Assembly (NCBI GenBank): GCA_903884915.1
Contig: CAISGS010000458.1
Coordinates: forward strand, 1 to 6,799
Direction: 5' to 3'
Length of the DNA: 6,799 nt
From: an uncultured Caulobacteraceae bacterium
GTDB taxonomy: Bacteria > Pseudomonadota > Alphaproteobacteria > Caulobacterales > Caulobacteraceae
Below the pieces are notes generated by a model, which saw only the letters and a program-made list of their open reading frames with translations, had not been told where the DNA came from and searched no databases. Made by a program: the position numbers and the translations under genes. Of this stretch, positions 6,715-6,799 are shown piece after piece. Each line of letters begins with the position of its first letter. The first letter of the stretch is position 1.

Positions 6715-6731
6715 TCGGATCATTCGTGGAA

Positions 6732-6766
6732 CATCCTCGTCCTTCGACAGGCTCAGGATGAGGATG
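6732..6766 (+). repeat. Family A repeat, third copy, near-perfect hairpin
   Basis: CATCCTCGTCCT and AGGATGAGGATG form a 12-bp stem with one G-T wobble around the conserved TCGACAGGCTC centre. The orientation is the same as the copy at 5986-6021 and opposite to that at 6047-6082. Together with the inverted family B copy just inside it, it mirrors the A-B block on the other side of the Spx/ArsC-like gene. Bases 6767-6799 after it hold nothing I can name. Confidence 0.8.
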
Positions 6767-6799
6767 AAAGATGGGGGAGAGGATGACGAGACATCACCC

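Noticed and set aside
6480..6761. Overlapping plus-strand frames through the right-hand repeats
   Set aside because: They translate the G-rich tract and the C, B' and A' repeats; no ribosome site or domain supports them.
5986..6766. Possible CRISPR array
   Set aside because: The repeats are of three different kinds, unevenly spaced and in mixed orientation, with no regular spacers and no cas genes in the window.

Overview
The window reads as a conserved housekeeping stretch of an alphaproteobacterial chromosome, most likely Caulobacterales or a close relative. This is inferred from the gene order (mutT-argJ-parvulin foldase facing secA), the wording of the SecA and MutT proteins, the moderately high G+C with Caulobacter-like codon use, and intergenic repeat families that I recall as typical of alphaproteobacteria. 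No species can be named from sequence alone. I see no phage, transposase, CRISPR array, tRNA or rRNA.

Layout. On the minus strand, from about 2494 down to 1, lies a probable operon. It starts with a lipoprotein carrying a parvulin-type peptidyl-prolyl isomerase domain, followed by argJ (start and stop overlap as GTGA) and then mutT, which runs off the left edge. A 233-base intergenic region (2495-2727) separates this operon from the divergent secA gene, which is followed 12 bases later by a small GNAT acetyltransferase gene. To the right, on the minus strand and convergent with the acetyltransferase, is a short gene of the Spx/ArsC-like YffB family.

Functions. SecA drives preproteins through SecYEG, and the divergently encoded lipoprotein would act outside the inner membrane on exported chains, so the shared intergenic region may link export with folding. 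ArgJ belongs to arginine biosynthesis and MutT to nucleotide-pool sanitation; their link to the foldase is operon position only.

The most unusual part is the right end (5983-6799). Three families of structured palindromic repeats crowd around the Spx/ArsC-like gene. Two of them, here called A and B, occur on both sides of the gene in mirror order (A-B-gene-B'-A'), so the gene sits inside an approximately 720-base segment with composite inverted ends. Family C, between the gene start and B', is a perfect 20-bp inverted repeat whose arms can also fold as two separate hairpins. A run of six GGG tracts sits directly against the gene's start codon. The second notable point is the foldase lipoprotein: both histidines expected in the parvulin active site appear to be replaced (by Gln and Ala). 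I found no clear evidence of a wholly new multi-gene system.
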